Shown here: positions 14,902 to 21,953 of the stretch, piece by piece
Numbering within the stretch: position 1 is the first letter of the stretch
Layout of the letters: every line of letters begins with the position of its first letter
Virus record (IMG/VR): IMGVR_UViG_3300023184_000530
Span: 1-23,507 of that record
Reading direction: 5' to 3' (one strand)
Length of the DNA stretch: 23,507 nucleotides
Source of the DNA: a virus
The notes under the pieces: model-generated
Databases searched by the model: none
What the model was told of the DNA's origin: nothing
The model's input: only the letters and a program-made list of their open reading frames with translations
Position numbers and translations under genes: made by a program

Positions 14902-15512
14902 TGTATTATCCTAAATCTCAAATAACAACTGATCTTCACACCAATGGTGATGAATTCGTTTTAGATTCATCTAAAAAACCATATGTTGGATTTTATTGGA
15001 AAACAGCTAAGGAAGAATATTTTACAGGTAAAAATCCTCAAGAAACTCTTGTTGAAAAATTAATAAAATTTTCACCAGAATCAAAAACTACATTACCTAC
15101 TTCTACTGTATCAAAAAATACAAATTCATATTATAACCAACAGGAAGACGATAATTTAGTATATTTAAGACTAACTCAACCTACAGCACCAGGTTTGTTA
15201 CCTCAATATTCTCCTAATTTACCAACATTGCAAGATTATAATGATGGAAAATTTACTAGATATTTCTGTAAAAAAACCAATGAATTAACTTATTTAGAAA
15301 TTGATAAAGATACATATACTAGATTAGTAGATAAAGATCCAAAACTTTTATATCAATTGTATCAACCATTTTCATTGTCTTGGATATTAACAGGTAATAA
15401 AACTCAAATATTTATAATAAACAGAAATATGGTTGAGTTAATATCAAGTAGACAAAATTTACTAAAATTCAATGAATATTTAAAAAACGATTTTATAAAA
15501 TATAATAAATAA
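14901..15512 (+). CDS. Structural protein of unknown function, last gene of the baseplate operon
   Basis: 203 residues. The N-terminus, MYYPKSQITTDLHTNGDEFV, then YVGFYWKTAKEEYFTGKNPQ, is a recognisable pattern that I recall in uncharacterised phage proteins next to baseplate genes. The middle is Pro/Asn-rich. A helix-strand region closes the protein (LYQPFSLSWILTGNKTQIFI, then NLLKFNEYLKNDFIKYNK). There is no membrane span, signal peptide or enzyme motif. It starts inside the stop of the hub-peptidase gene and is followed by a strong terminator 39 bases downstream, so it ends the baseplate transcript. A small baseplate or wedge part is the likeliest role, from context alone. A promoter-like element lies inside its coding region at 15407. 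Confidence 0.75.
   Translation: MYYPKSQITTDLHTNGDEFVLDSSKKPYVGFYWKTAKEEYFTGKNPQETLVEKLIKFSPESKTTLPTSTVSKNTNSYYNQQEDDNLVYLRLTQPTAPGLLPQYSPNLPTLQDYNDGKFTRYFCKKTNELTYLEIDKDTYTRLVDKDPKLLYQLYQPFSLSWILTGNKTQIFIINRNMVELISSRQNLLKFNEYLKNDFIKYNK
15407..15421 (+). promoter_or_regulatory. Copy of the promoter-like element inside a gene
   Basis: AATATTTATAATAAA occurs here within the 203-aa gene (encoding part of QIFIINRN). It is followed 7 bases later by an in-frame ATGG at 15429, the same spacing as the 9546 copy. A short product of 28 codons, or a transcript ending at the terminator, could result; chance in AT-rich coding DNA is equally possible. Confidence 0.25.
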
Positions 15513-15518
15513 AGATAT

Positions 15519-15549
15519 ACGGACTTAGGACCGTTATAGCTTCGGCTAT
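15519..15549 (+). other. Two small hairpins before the terminator
   Basis: ACGG (15519-15522) can pair with CCGT (15531-15534). ATAGC (15536-15540) pairs with GCTAT (15545-15549) around a TTCG loop, the especially stable UUCG tetraloop in RNA. They lie between the last baseplate stop codon and the terminator stem, so the message 3' end would carry three stacked hairpins, which could protect it from exonucleases. Confidence 0.55.
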
Positions 15550-15550
15550 T

Positions 15551-15584
15551 AAAAGCCTCCAAATTCGCTATCTGGGGGCTTTTT
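15551..15584 (+). terminator. Rho-independent terminator after the baseplate operon
   Basis: A ten-base-pair stem with one G-T pair (AAAAGCCTCC at 15551-15560 with GGGGGCTTTT at 15574-15583), a 13-base loop and a T run are seen. It ends the structural transcript and separates it from the replication genes that start at 15641. AATTTGG at 15586-15592 could instead pair with CCAAATT at 15559-15565 and compete with the stem. Confidence 0.88.
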
Positions 15585-15610
15585 AAATTTGGCTTACAAA
15601 AATAAAATTA

Positions 15611-15630
15611 ATATATTTATCTTATAAAAA
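15611..15630 (+). promoter_or_regulatory. Possible promoter before the polymerase-like gene
   Basis: ATATATTTATCTTATAAAAA shares ATATTTAT with the late-type element but then differs. A TTATAAAA box ends about 12 bases before the ATG at 15641. The position after a strong terminator implies that some promoter is needed here, but the sequence is too AT-rich to be sure which bases matter. Confidence 0.3.
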
Positions 15631-15640
15631 ATAAAAGGTT

Positions 15641-16924
15641 ATGTTTTACATTATAGAAAATAATGAACAATTAGAAGATTTTAAAAATATAGACTATGGT
15701 AAAGTATTTATCGAACCTATATTTTATAATGATAATGTTCATCCTTCATTAAATGATATATCTTTACTATATATTAAACCTTTAAATAAAGATAAAGGAT
15801 ATATTATATGTCTAGATCATAATGAATCATTAAGTTTAAATAAAACTGATGTTTCTAAATTACTACATTCATTTAGTGAAATATATGTAAGAGATAGGAA
15901 AAAATTTATATATTTCTTCCCATTAACTAATTTAATAGATATATCTTTTGGAATACCTGAATATACGGAGCCATCAACAACAGCATATGATGTATTTTAT
16001 TCAAGATTTAGTAGTTTGGAAAATTTAAACACAATTATTCCATTAGTTAAACATTATGAAAAATGTGAACTTATATTTGATAAAATTAAGGATTATTGTG
16101 TTAAAACAGAAAATTCAAAATTTACAAATAAATTAACAACAACGTTCTTTTCAATTGAAAGAAACGGTTTAAAAATCGATAAACCAATATTCGATAAATT
16201 TTATGAAATCAACGATGAAGCGTTTTCAATATCAGATAACACAGTTTATTCTCGGTATAATTTATATACAACCACAGGTAGACCTTCCAATAGTTTTAAT
16301 GGTATCAATTTTGCAGCATTAGCAAAAGATAGCGGATGTCGCGAAGCGTTCATACCTGAAAATGATTATTTTATAGAGATAGATATAAGTGCTTATCATC
16401 CAACATTAGCAGGTCAATTATTTGGTTTTGATTTTAAAGATGAAACACCATATGAATATTTTGCAAGGGAAGCAGGTATAGAATTATCTGAAGCTAAAAT
16501 ATTAATGTTTAGACAACTATATGGGGGAGTATATAAAGAATATAAACATATTGAATACTTTAAATTAATACAAGAATATATAGATGATTTATGGAAATCA
16601 TTTAAACAACATGGTTTTATAGAATGTTGCAGATCAGGGCATAGGTTTACTAAAGAATTAAAAGATCTTAATCCAAATAAACTTTTTAATTATTTACTTC
16701 AAAACTTGGAAACATCAACAAATGTTGTTATATTATGGGAGATATTTAAATTACTTAAATCAAAACATTCAAATATCGTTTTATACACTTACGATTCGAT
16801 ATTAATAGACTATAGTAAGGAAGATAACATATTAGAAGATATTAAACAAGTATTTACAAATTTTGGTTTAAAAATTAAGTTAACTAAAGGAAAAAACTAT
16901 GGTACTATGATGCCATTACAATAA
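15641..16924 (+). CDS. Family-A DNA polymerase-like protein (diverged)
   Basis: 427 residues, far shorter than E. coli Pol I (928). Residues from 208 follow family-A order: TGRPSNSFNGINFAALA (213-227; Pol I has TGRLSSTDPNLQNIP), REAFIPEND, motif A IEIDISAYHPTLAGQLFG (245-262, Asp248), O-helix EAKILMFRQLYGG (284-296), LLQNLETSTNVVILW (352-366), and motif C LYTYDSILID (381-390, Asp385). The two metal-binding Asp residues are kept, as are O-helix Lys286, Phe290 and Tyr294. The O-helix Arg is replaced by Leu282, and the usual HDE is YDS. The first ~150 residues may be a worn exonuclease-like domain without recognisable active-site acids. T4 itself uses a family-B polymerase. It could be the phage replicase or an auxiliary enzyme. 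The next gene follows after two bases. Confidence 0.78.
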   Translation: MFYIIENNEQLEDFKNIDYGKVFIEPIFYNDNVHPSLNDISLLYIKPLNKDKGYIICLDHNESLSLNKTDVSKLLHSFSEIYVRDRKKFIYFFPLTNLIDISFGIPEYTEPSTTAYDVFYSRFSSLENLNTIIPLVKHYEKCELIFDKIKDYCVKTENSKFTNKLTTTFFSIERNGLKIDKPIFDKFYEINDEAFSISDNTVYSRYNLYTTTGRPSNSFNGINFAALAKDSGCREAFIPENDYFIEIDISAYHPTLAGQLFGFDFKDETPYEYFAREAGIELSEAKILMFRQLYGGVYKEYKHIEYFKLIQEYIDDLWKSFKQHGFIECCRSGHRFTKELKDLNPNKLFNYLLQNLETSTNVVILWEIFKLLKSKHSNIVLYTYDSILIDYSKEDNILEDIKQVFTNFGLKIKLTKGKNYGTMMPLQ

Positions 16925-16926
16925 TT

Positions 16927-17394
16927 ATGGAAAGACACATTTTTGAACCCCAAGCCGATATTTATAATCAGTACGATTTTATAACAGATAAAAATCCGAT
17001 TGATTATATGAATAACAGGTTATTTGCAACGTTTACCCAACAAAATGATATTGATGAATTAATTCACAATTTATCAGCTACATACAGTATTATGTACAAT
17101 AAAATGTTTGTTCTTTTTATTAAGAGCACAAACGAATATGTTGTTACTTATAATGTAGAGCAGGGAAATATTGATACTATACCTTTAAATACTATTTTAG
17201 TTCATAGAAAAAAAGAATCTAATACTCTATATACAATTAATGCACTTAATGATTTAATTAAAAAATTAAATAATGGTGAAATGGATTCGTCATTTAAAAT
17301 AGAATGGCCTAACTATAGAAATTGTATTCTTCTAACTCAACAAGGAGAAGTAAAACAACTTAACACAAAAATATATAAAATCATAGATTTATAA
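16927..17394 (+). CDS. Unknown protein following the polymerase-like gene
   Basis: 155 residues. The opening QADIYNQYDFITDKNPIDYMNNRLFATFT leads into a helix and then strands that look like a small alpha/beta domain: KMFVLFIKSTNEYVVTYNV (about 58-76), then a segment NTILVHRKKESNTLYTINALNDLIKKLN (about 88-115), then WPNYRNCILL. I do not recognise a family and see no catalytic motif, membrane segment or signal peptide. The ATG lies two bases after the polymerase stop (TAATTATG), so the two are surely co-transcribed and may work together, for example as polymerase accessory or a translational regulator. That is guesswork. The next gene is 144 bases away behind a possible regulatory leader. Confidence 0.75.
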   Translation: MERHIFEPQADIYNQYDFITDKNPIDYMNNRLFATFTQQNDIDELIHNLSATYSIMYNKMFVLFIKSTNEYVVTYNVEQGNIDTIPLNTILVHRKKESNTLYTINALNDLIKKLNNGEMDSSFKIEWPNYRNCILLTQQGEVKQLNTKIYKIIDL

Positions 17395-17403
17395 TATTTA
17401 TAA
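17393..17403 (+). promoter_or_regulatory. Partial promoter-like element before the gp32 leader
   Basis: AATATTTATAA matches the first 11 bases of the repeated element and overlaps the stop codon of the preceding gene. CCGG replaces TAAA. It lies 136 bases before the gp32-like ATG, so transcripts from here would carry the structured leader. Confidence 0.3.
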
Positions 17404-17538
17404 CCGGTAAAAGAACATACTCGAGTCACACTACAGAAAAAGAGAGGCATTACAAAAGCTTAAAAAGCTAATTTGGCCTATAAAAGAAAAAGTAGTATAT
17501 TTAATAAGTAAATAATAACCAATAAATAAAAAATCGTC
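17395..17538 (+). promoter_or_regulatory. Leader of the gp32-like gene: hairpin, start-less frame and promoter-like 3' end
   Basis: This 144-base gap is the longest in the window. AGGC (17445-17448) can pair with GCCT (17476-17479), ATT with AAT inside, and GCTT (17458-17461) with AAGC (17465-17468) at the tip, giving an imperfect hairpin with a 3-base bulge. T4 gp32 represses its own translation by binding a structured, unstructured-flanked leader, so an operator here is plausible. One frame (17411-17512, 34 codons, then TAA) looks protein-like but has no ATG, GTG or TTG. The last 28 bases, AATAACCAATAAATAAAAAA and on, repeat the context of the copy-5 element without its TTTAT core. Confidence 0.4.
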
Positions 17539-18378
17539 ATGGATTTAAAATCAATCAAGGGAAAGCTAAGCGCTTTACAAACACAAGGGCAAAAGAAAGA
17601 GAAAGTAGACTACACAAAAGTTCTCTGGAAGCCAAAATCAGAAGGTAAATTCCAAATTAGAATTGTTCCATCCAAAAATGACAAAAACAACCCATTCAAG
17701 GAAGTATTTGTACACTATGGTTTCGGAAAATTCCCAATTTACGCTCTTACAAATTGGGGTGAAAAAGATCCAATTGTAGAATTTTCAAAACAGTTATTTG
17801 CTGCAAATGACAAAGAAAGTTGGAAATTAGGGAAAAAATTAGAACCAAAAATGAGAGTATTTGCTCCAATCATCGTTAGAGGTGAAGAAGACAAAGGAGT
17901 TCGTTTATGGGAATTTGGTAAAGAAATCTATATGCAATTATTAGGTATTGCAGATGATGAAGATTATGGTGATTACACAGACATCGCTGAGGGTCGTGAT
18001 TTTACACTAGAAACAGTAACAGGTGATATTGGTGGTCGTCAAGGTCTAAAATCATCTATTCGTATTAAACCTAAAACATCAGCATTAGCTCCAACAGCAG
18101 CAGAAATCAAAACGTTTTTAACTGAACAACCAGATATTTTATCTATTCAACGTAAAATTGAATTTGATAAATTGAAGGAAATTTTACAAAACTTTTTAGA
18201 CCCAACTGATGAATCTGAAGTTGAAGAAACTGAAGAAGAAGAAGTTGAAACAGCAAAAGAGGAAGTAAAACCAAATTATGCTATTAAAACTCCAAAAGCT
18301 TCTAAAGCAACAAAAGCAGATAAATTCGATGCTTTATTTGAAGAAGAAAAAGTAGAAAAAGACGATTTACCGTTTTAA
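17539..18378 (+). CDS. 32: Single-stranded DNA-binding protein, T4 gp32-like
   Basis: 279 residues (T4 gp32 has 301). The basic N-terminus (SIKGKLSALQTQGQKKEKVDY) and the start of the core, VLWKPKSEGKFQIRIVPSKND (28-48), are typical of phage gp32, as is VFVHYGFGK (56-64). Strands WEFGKEIYMQLL (about 124-135) and EGRDFTLETVTGD follow. Residues from about 216 are an acidic, disordered tail, and the protein ends EKDDLPF. It coats ssDNA during replication and recombination and loads UvsX and helicase partners. Two oddities stand out. There is no cysteine at all, so the T4 zinc site is absent. The C-terminus resembles the DDDIPF tip of bacterial SSB rather than T4 gp32. The next genes, uvsX, FEN nuclease and helicase, fit a replication operon. 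Confidence 0.86.
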   Translation: MDLKSIKGKLSALQTQGQKKEKVDYTKVLWKPKSEGKFQIRIVPSKNDKNNPFKEVFVHYGFGKFPIYALTNWGEKDPIVEFSKQLFAANDKESWKLGKKLEPKMRVFAPIIVRGEEDKGVRLWEFGKEIYMQLLGIADDEDYGDYTDIAEGRDFTLETVTGDIGGRQGLKSSIRIKPKTSALAPTAAEIKTFLTEQPDILSIQRKIEFDKLKEILQNFLDPTDESEVEETEEEEVETAKEEVKPNYAIKTPKASKATKADKFDALFEEEKVEKDDLPF

Positions 18379-18401
18379 TTAACAACTAAATTTTATTAAA
18401 A

Positions 18402-19490
18402 ATGACTAAAGCAAGTGAAAAAACTTCACTAATGGCAGCGGTCTCTAAGGAACTTAAATCTAAATTTGATTTAAATGCTTTCAAGGAGAAGAAATCGTTA
18501 GGAGGTAATGTAAAATTCAAAGAACAAAAATGGATTCCATTTTCACAAGCCATGCAAGACGCGTTATCGATCCCAGGAATTGGGATCGGTCACGTTAACA
18601 TGGTTAGAGGAAGAAGTAATACAGGAAAAACTACTACATCTATTGAAACAGTAGTATCAGCTCAAAAAATGGGAATTTTACCTATTCTTATTATTACCGA
18701 AATGAAACATAGTTGGGACCACTGGAGAACAATGGGTTTCGAAATGGAAGAAGTAAAAGATAAAGATGGTAAAGTAACAGATTATGAAGGATTCTTTATT
18801 TATAAAGATAGAGGAAAATTAAATTCTATTGAGGACGTAGCTGATTTTATCCAAGATATATTAAATGAACAAGACAAAGGAAATTTGCCTTATGATTTAT
18901 TATTTATGTGGGATTCAGTAGGTTCTATACCATGTAGAATGAGTATTGAAAAAAGTAACAACAATCCAATGTGGAATGCAGGAGCAGTTGCTACTCAATT
19001 TGGTAACTTTATCAATCAAAGGATTATGTTATCAAGAAAAGAAGAAAGTAAATATACTAATACGTTCTTGATTATCAACAAAACAGGAGTAGCGCCAGCT
19101 GAAAATATATTTTCACAACCTAGAATGACTAACAAAAATGGAGACACATTTTTCTGGGATACGTCAATATGTTTAACTTTTGGAAATGTTACTAATAGTG
19201 GAACATCAAAAATCAAAGCCCAAAAAGATGGGAAAGATGTTGAGTTCGCTTTAAGAACGAAAGTAGCCTGTGATAAAAATCACATTAATGGTATTACAAC
19301 TAAAAGTACAGTAATTAGTACAGTACATGGTTTTATTGATGATGATAAAAAAGCCATTGAAAAATATAAGAAAGAACATTCAAGTGAATGGGCTAGTATA
19401 TTAGGAAAAGGTGAATATAAGACTATTGAAGACAATAGTGAGTGGGATGAAAAAATGGATGTCACAGACGTTATAGAATCAGAAGACTAG
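18402..19490 (+). CDS. uvsX: UvsX-like RecA-family recombinase
   Basis: 362 residues (T4 UvsX has 391). Walker A is GRSNTGKTT at 70-78, after GIGIGHVNMVR. The Walker B strand is DLLFMWDS (165-172), and the following residues VGSIPCRMSIEKSNNNPMW match the UvsX 'DSIGN..S.KE' region in position. A QRIMLSRKEE helix and FLIINKTG strand (about 207-228) complete the ATPase core. The C-terminal tail is acidic. UvsX pairs ssDNA with duplex DNA in strand exchange and recombination-dependent replication; the T4 partner UvsY is not seen here. It lies 23 bases after gp32 and 2 bases before the FEN nuclease, a direct link to replication forks. Confidence 0.92.
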   Translation: MTKASEKTSLMAAVSKELKSKFDLNAFKEKKSLGGNVKFKEQKWIPFSQAMQDALSIPGIGIGHVNMVRGRSNTGKTTTSIETVVSAQKMGILPILIITEMKHSWDHWRTMGFEMEEVKDKDGKVTDYEGFFIYKDRGKLNSIEDVADFIQDILNEQDKGNLPYDLLFMWDSVGSIPCRMSIEKSNNNPMWNAGAVATQFGNFINQRIMLSRKEESKYTNTFLIINKTGVAPAENIFSQPRMTNKNGDTFFWDTSICLTFGNVTNSGTSKIKAQKDGKDVEFALRTKVACDKNHINGITTKSTVISTVHGFIDDDKKAIEKYKKEHSSEWASILGKGEYKTIEDNSEWDEKMDVTDVIESED

Positions 19491-19492
19491 TT

Positions 19493-20542
19493 ATGGATAA
19501 AAAAGATTTACTTAAACTTCTTAATAATATTAAAGAAGACGATACGAACCAGACTCCTGAAGAATCAGGAGAACGAATTCTAATTATAGACGGTTTAAAT
19601 CTATTCTTAAGAAACTTTGCAGTATTAAATTTTATAAATACTGATGGGGTTCATATAGGAGGATTAGGTGGATTTTTACGTTCGTTAGGTTTTTTAGTTA
19701 AACAATTACAACCAACATCAATTTATATTGTATTTGATGGAGTGGGTTCTTCCATAAACAGGAAGAACTTACTTCCTGAATACAAATCAGGTCGAAGTGT
19801 ATTAAGAGTAAATAAAACTGCTTTTAAATCACAAGAAACAGAAAATGAATCTAAAACAGACCAAATAATCCATTTAATCCATTATTTACAATGCTTACCT
19901 GTAAAAATTCTATCTATGGATGGAGTTGAAGCAGATGACATTATAGCGTTTTTAAGTAAGGAACTTACCAAAAATAAGCAAAATAAAGCTTACATAGTAT
20001 CAGCAGATAATGATTTTCTACAATTAGTAGATGATAACGTTATCATTTATAGGTCTATGGAAAAAGAATTTTATACACCACAATTAGTAAAAGAGAAATA
20101 TGGTGTTTATCCTCATAATTTTTTAATATATAAAACATTAATGGGAGACAGTTCTGATAAAGTAGGTGGAGTTAAAGGATTAGGAAAAGGAAAATTTGAA
20201 AAATTATTTTCTGAAGTATTAGGTTCGGAAGAATTATCTATGGATCATATTTATGATATTTGCGCTTTGAAATTTAAAGAACATATTATATATTGTAGAG
20301 CATTAGAGAATTTTGACAATTTAAGAAAAGCTCATAAGATTATGGATTTAAGTAATCCTATGCTTGATGAAGCAGAAAAAGGACTTATATTAGAGTGTGT
20401 TAAAGATCCTCCATATAAGTTAAATGCAGAAGTCTTATTAAGAGAATATCATAAAGACGGATTAGGAAGTGTTTTAAAGAATATAGATTATTGGATTAAA
20501 GACATTTGGGGTAGAATTGACAGGTATAATAAAACAAAATAA
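19493..20542 (+). CDS. FEN-family 5'-3' exonuclease (T4 RNase H-like)
   Basis: 349 residues. The acidic metal-binding sites are all in order: Asp33 in LIIDGLNLF, Asp82 in YIVFDG, Glu146/Asp148/Asp149 in GVEADDII, Asp172/Asp174 in VSADNDF, and Asp219/Asp222 in MGDSSDKVGGVKGLGKGK, which also forms the DNA-binding H3TH turn. This is the phage 5' nuclease that removes RNA primers from lagging-strand fragments. The first 28 residues (MDKKDLLKLLNNIKEDD and an acidic stretch) are an extension before the catalytic strand; they may hold a partner-binding helix, such as for the gp32-like protein. The gene begins two bases after uvsX. Confidence 0.88.
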   Translation: MDKKDLLKLLNNIKEDDTNQTPEESGERILIIDGLNLFLRNFAVLNFINTDGVHIGGLGGFLRSLGFLVKQLQPTSIYIVFDGVGSSINRKNLLPEYKSGRSVLRVNKTAFKSQETENESKTDQIIHLIHYLQCLPVKILSMDGVEADDIIAFLSKELTKNKQNKAYIVSADNDFLQLVDDNVIIYRSMEKEFYTPQLVKEKYGVYPHNFLIYKTLMGDSSDKVGGVKGLGKGKFEKLFSEVLGSEELSMDHIYDICALKFKEHIIYCRALENFDNLRKAHKIMDLSNPMLDEAEKGLILECVKDPPYKLNAEVLLREYHKDGLGSVLKNIDYWIKDIWGRIDRYNKTK

Positions 20543-20553
20543 AAATAAAGTTT

Positions 20554-21936
20554 ATGACATTATCAGCATTAGAAAGTTATGGAATTTCATTCCAAACTAA
20601 AGTAATATCAGCATTATTAACTGATAAACCATTTTTACAAAATGTAAATGATATATTAACAGAAGAGTACTTCCCAAACGCCTCCCATAAGTGGATTGTA
20701 GATGAAGTACTAAAATACTATAGTAAATATCATTGCAACCCAACAATGGATGTTTTAAAAACTGAAATGAAGAAGGTTGAGAATGAAGTACTTCAATTAT
20801 CTATTAAAGAACAATTAAAAGAAGCATATAGAGCATCAGATGAGTCTGATTTAGTCTATATTAAAACAGAATTTTCCAATTTCTGTAAAAATCAACAATT
20901 AAAGAAAGCATTACTTAACTCAGTTGACTTACTAAAAGCAGGAGACTACGATTCAATTAGAATATTAGTTGATAGTGCTTTAAGATCAGGTCAAGATAAA
21001 AACATCGGACATGAGTATAACAAAGATACAGAATCTAGATATAGAGAAGATGATAGATGTCCAATTGCTACACCTTGGGATAAAATAAATGAATTATTGC
21101 AGGGAGGAATTGGTCAAGGTGACTTTAATATTATATTTGGTGGCCCTGGAGGTGGAAAATCATGGAGTTTGGTTGCCTTAGGAGCGCATGCTGTAACAAT
21201 GGGTTATAATGTAGTACATTACACTTTAGAATTAGGTGAAAGTTATGTAGGAAGACGATATGACTCATATTTCACAAATATTCCAGTTAATTTAATTACC
21301 AAACATAAAGATAAAATTGATGAATTTACATCTGTTTTAGAAGGTAAATTGATTATCAAAGAATATCCAATGGGGAAAGCATCAATCCATACAATAGAAT
21401 CGCATATTAAAAAATGTATAGATTTAGATTTTAAACCAGATTTGATTATCATAGATTACGTTGACTTACTTTCATCAAAAAGAAAAAATCGTGAGCGAAA
21501 AGATGAAATTGATGATATTTATATCAGTACTAAAGGATTGGCTCGTGAACTTAAACTTCCTATATGGAGTGTATCTCAAGTAAATAGAGCAGGTGCAAAA
21601 GATAGTGTTATTGAAGGAGATAAAGCAGCAGGAAGTTATGATAAGATGATGATCTCAGACTTCGCAATGTCTCTATCAAGACAGAAAAAAGATAAAGTTA
21701 ATGGTACAGGCCGCTTTCATATTATGAAAAATAGATATGGTTCAGATGGTATGACTTTTAACTCGCAAATAGATACGTCTACAGGACATATTAAATTCTT
21801 AAATGAATTAGATGAAGAGGAAGAAGAAGAAATGGCAAAACAAGATAAAAAACCAACTAAATTTAACTCAGGTATAGACGATTTCGATAGAGAATTTTTA
21901 CAAAAACAGTTTTTTGAATTAAAAGATAAAATATAA
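20554..21936 (+). CDS. 41: Replicative DNA helicase, T4 gp41 / DnaB-like
   Basis: 460 residues, near T4 gp41 (475). Residues 10-140 are the helical N-terminal domain used for hexamer formation. The RecA-like core has ATPWDKINELLQGGIGQGD before Walker A GGPGGGKS (196-203), the helix-end Glu region HYTLELGES (222-230), Walker B LIIIDYVDLL (297-306), motif H4-like WSVSQVNRAG (338-347), and RFHIMKNRYG near 389-398, which carries the arginine finger and neighbouring strand of DnaB-type helicases. The C-terminal ~50 residues are acidic. It unwinds DNA at the fork. A DnaG/gp61-type primase is not in the window. The ATG is 11 bases after the nuclease stop. Confidence 0.92.
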   Translation: MTLSALESYGISFQTKVISALLTDKPFLQNVNDILTEEYFPNASHKWIVDEVLKYYSKYHCNPTMDVLKTEMKKVENEVLQLSIKEQLKEAYRASDESDLVYIKTEFSNFCKNQQLKKALLNSVDLLKAGDYDSIRILVDSALRSGQDKNIGHEYNKDTESRYREDDRCPIATPWDKINELLQGGIGQGDFNIIFGGPGGGKSWSLVALGAHAVTMGYNVVHYTLELGESYVGRRYDSYFTNIPVNLITKHKDKIDEFTSVLEGKLIIKEYPMGKASIHTIESHIKKCIDLDFKPDLIIIDYVDLLSSKRKNRERKDEIDDIYISTKGLARELKLPIWSVSQVNRAGAKDSVIEGDKAAGSYDKMMISDFAMSLSRQKKDKVNGTGRFHIMKNRYGSDGMTFNSQIDTSTGHIKFLNELDEEEEEEMAKQDKKPTKFNSGIDDFDREFLQKQFFELKDKI

Positions 21937-21953
21937 TAAATAGAAAGATAAGT

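Noticed and set aside
15519-15592. A tRNA or riboswitch in the 128-base gap after the baseplate genes
   Set aside because: There is no cloverleaf, T-arm motif or known aptamer pattern; the stems are explained by a terminator and small hairpins.
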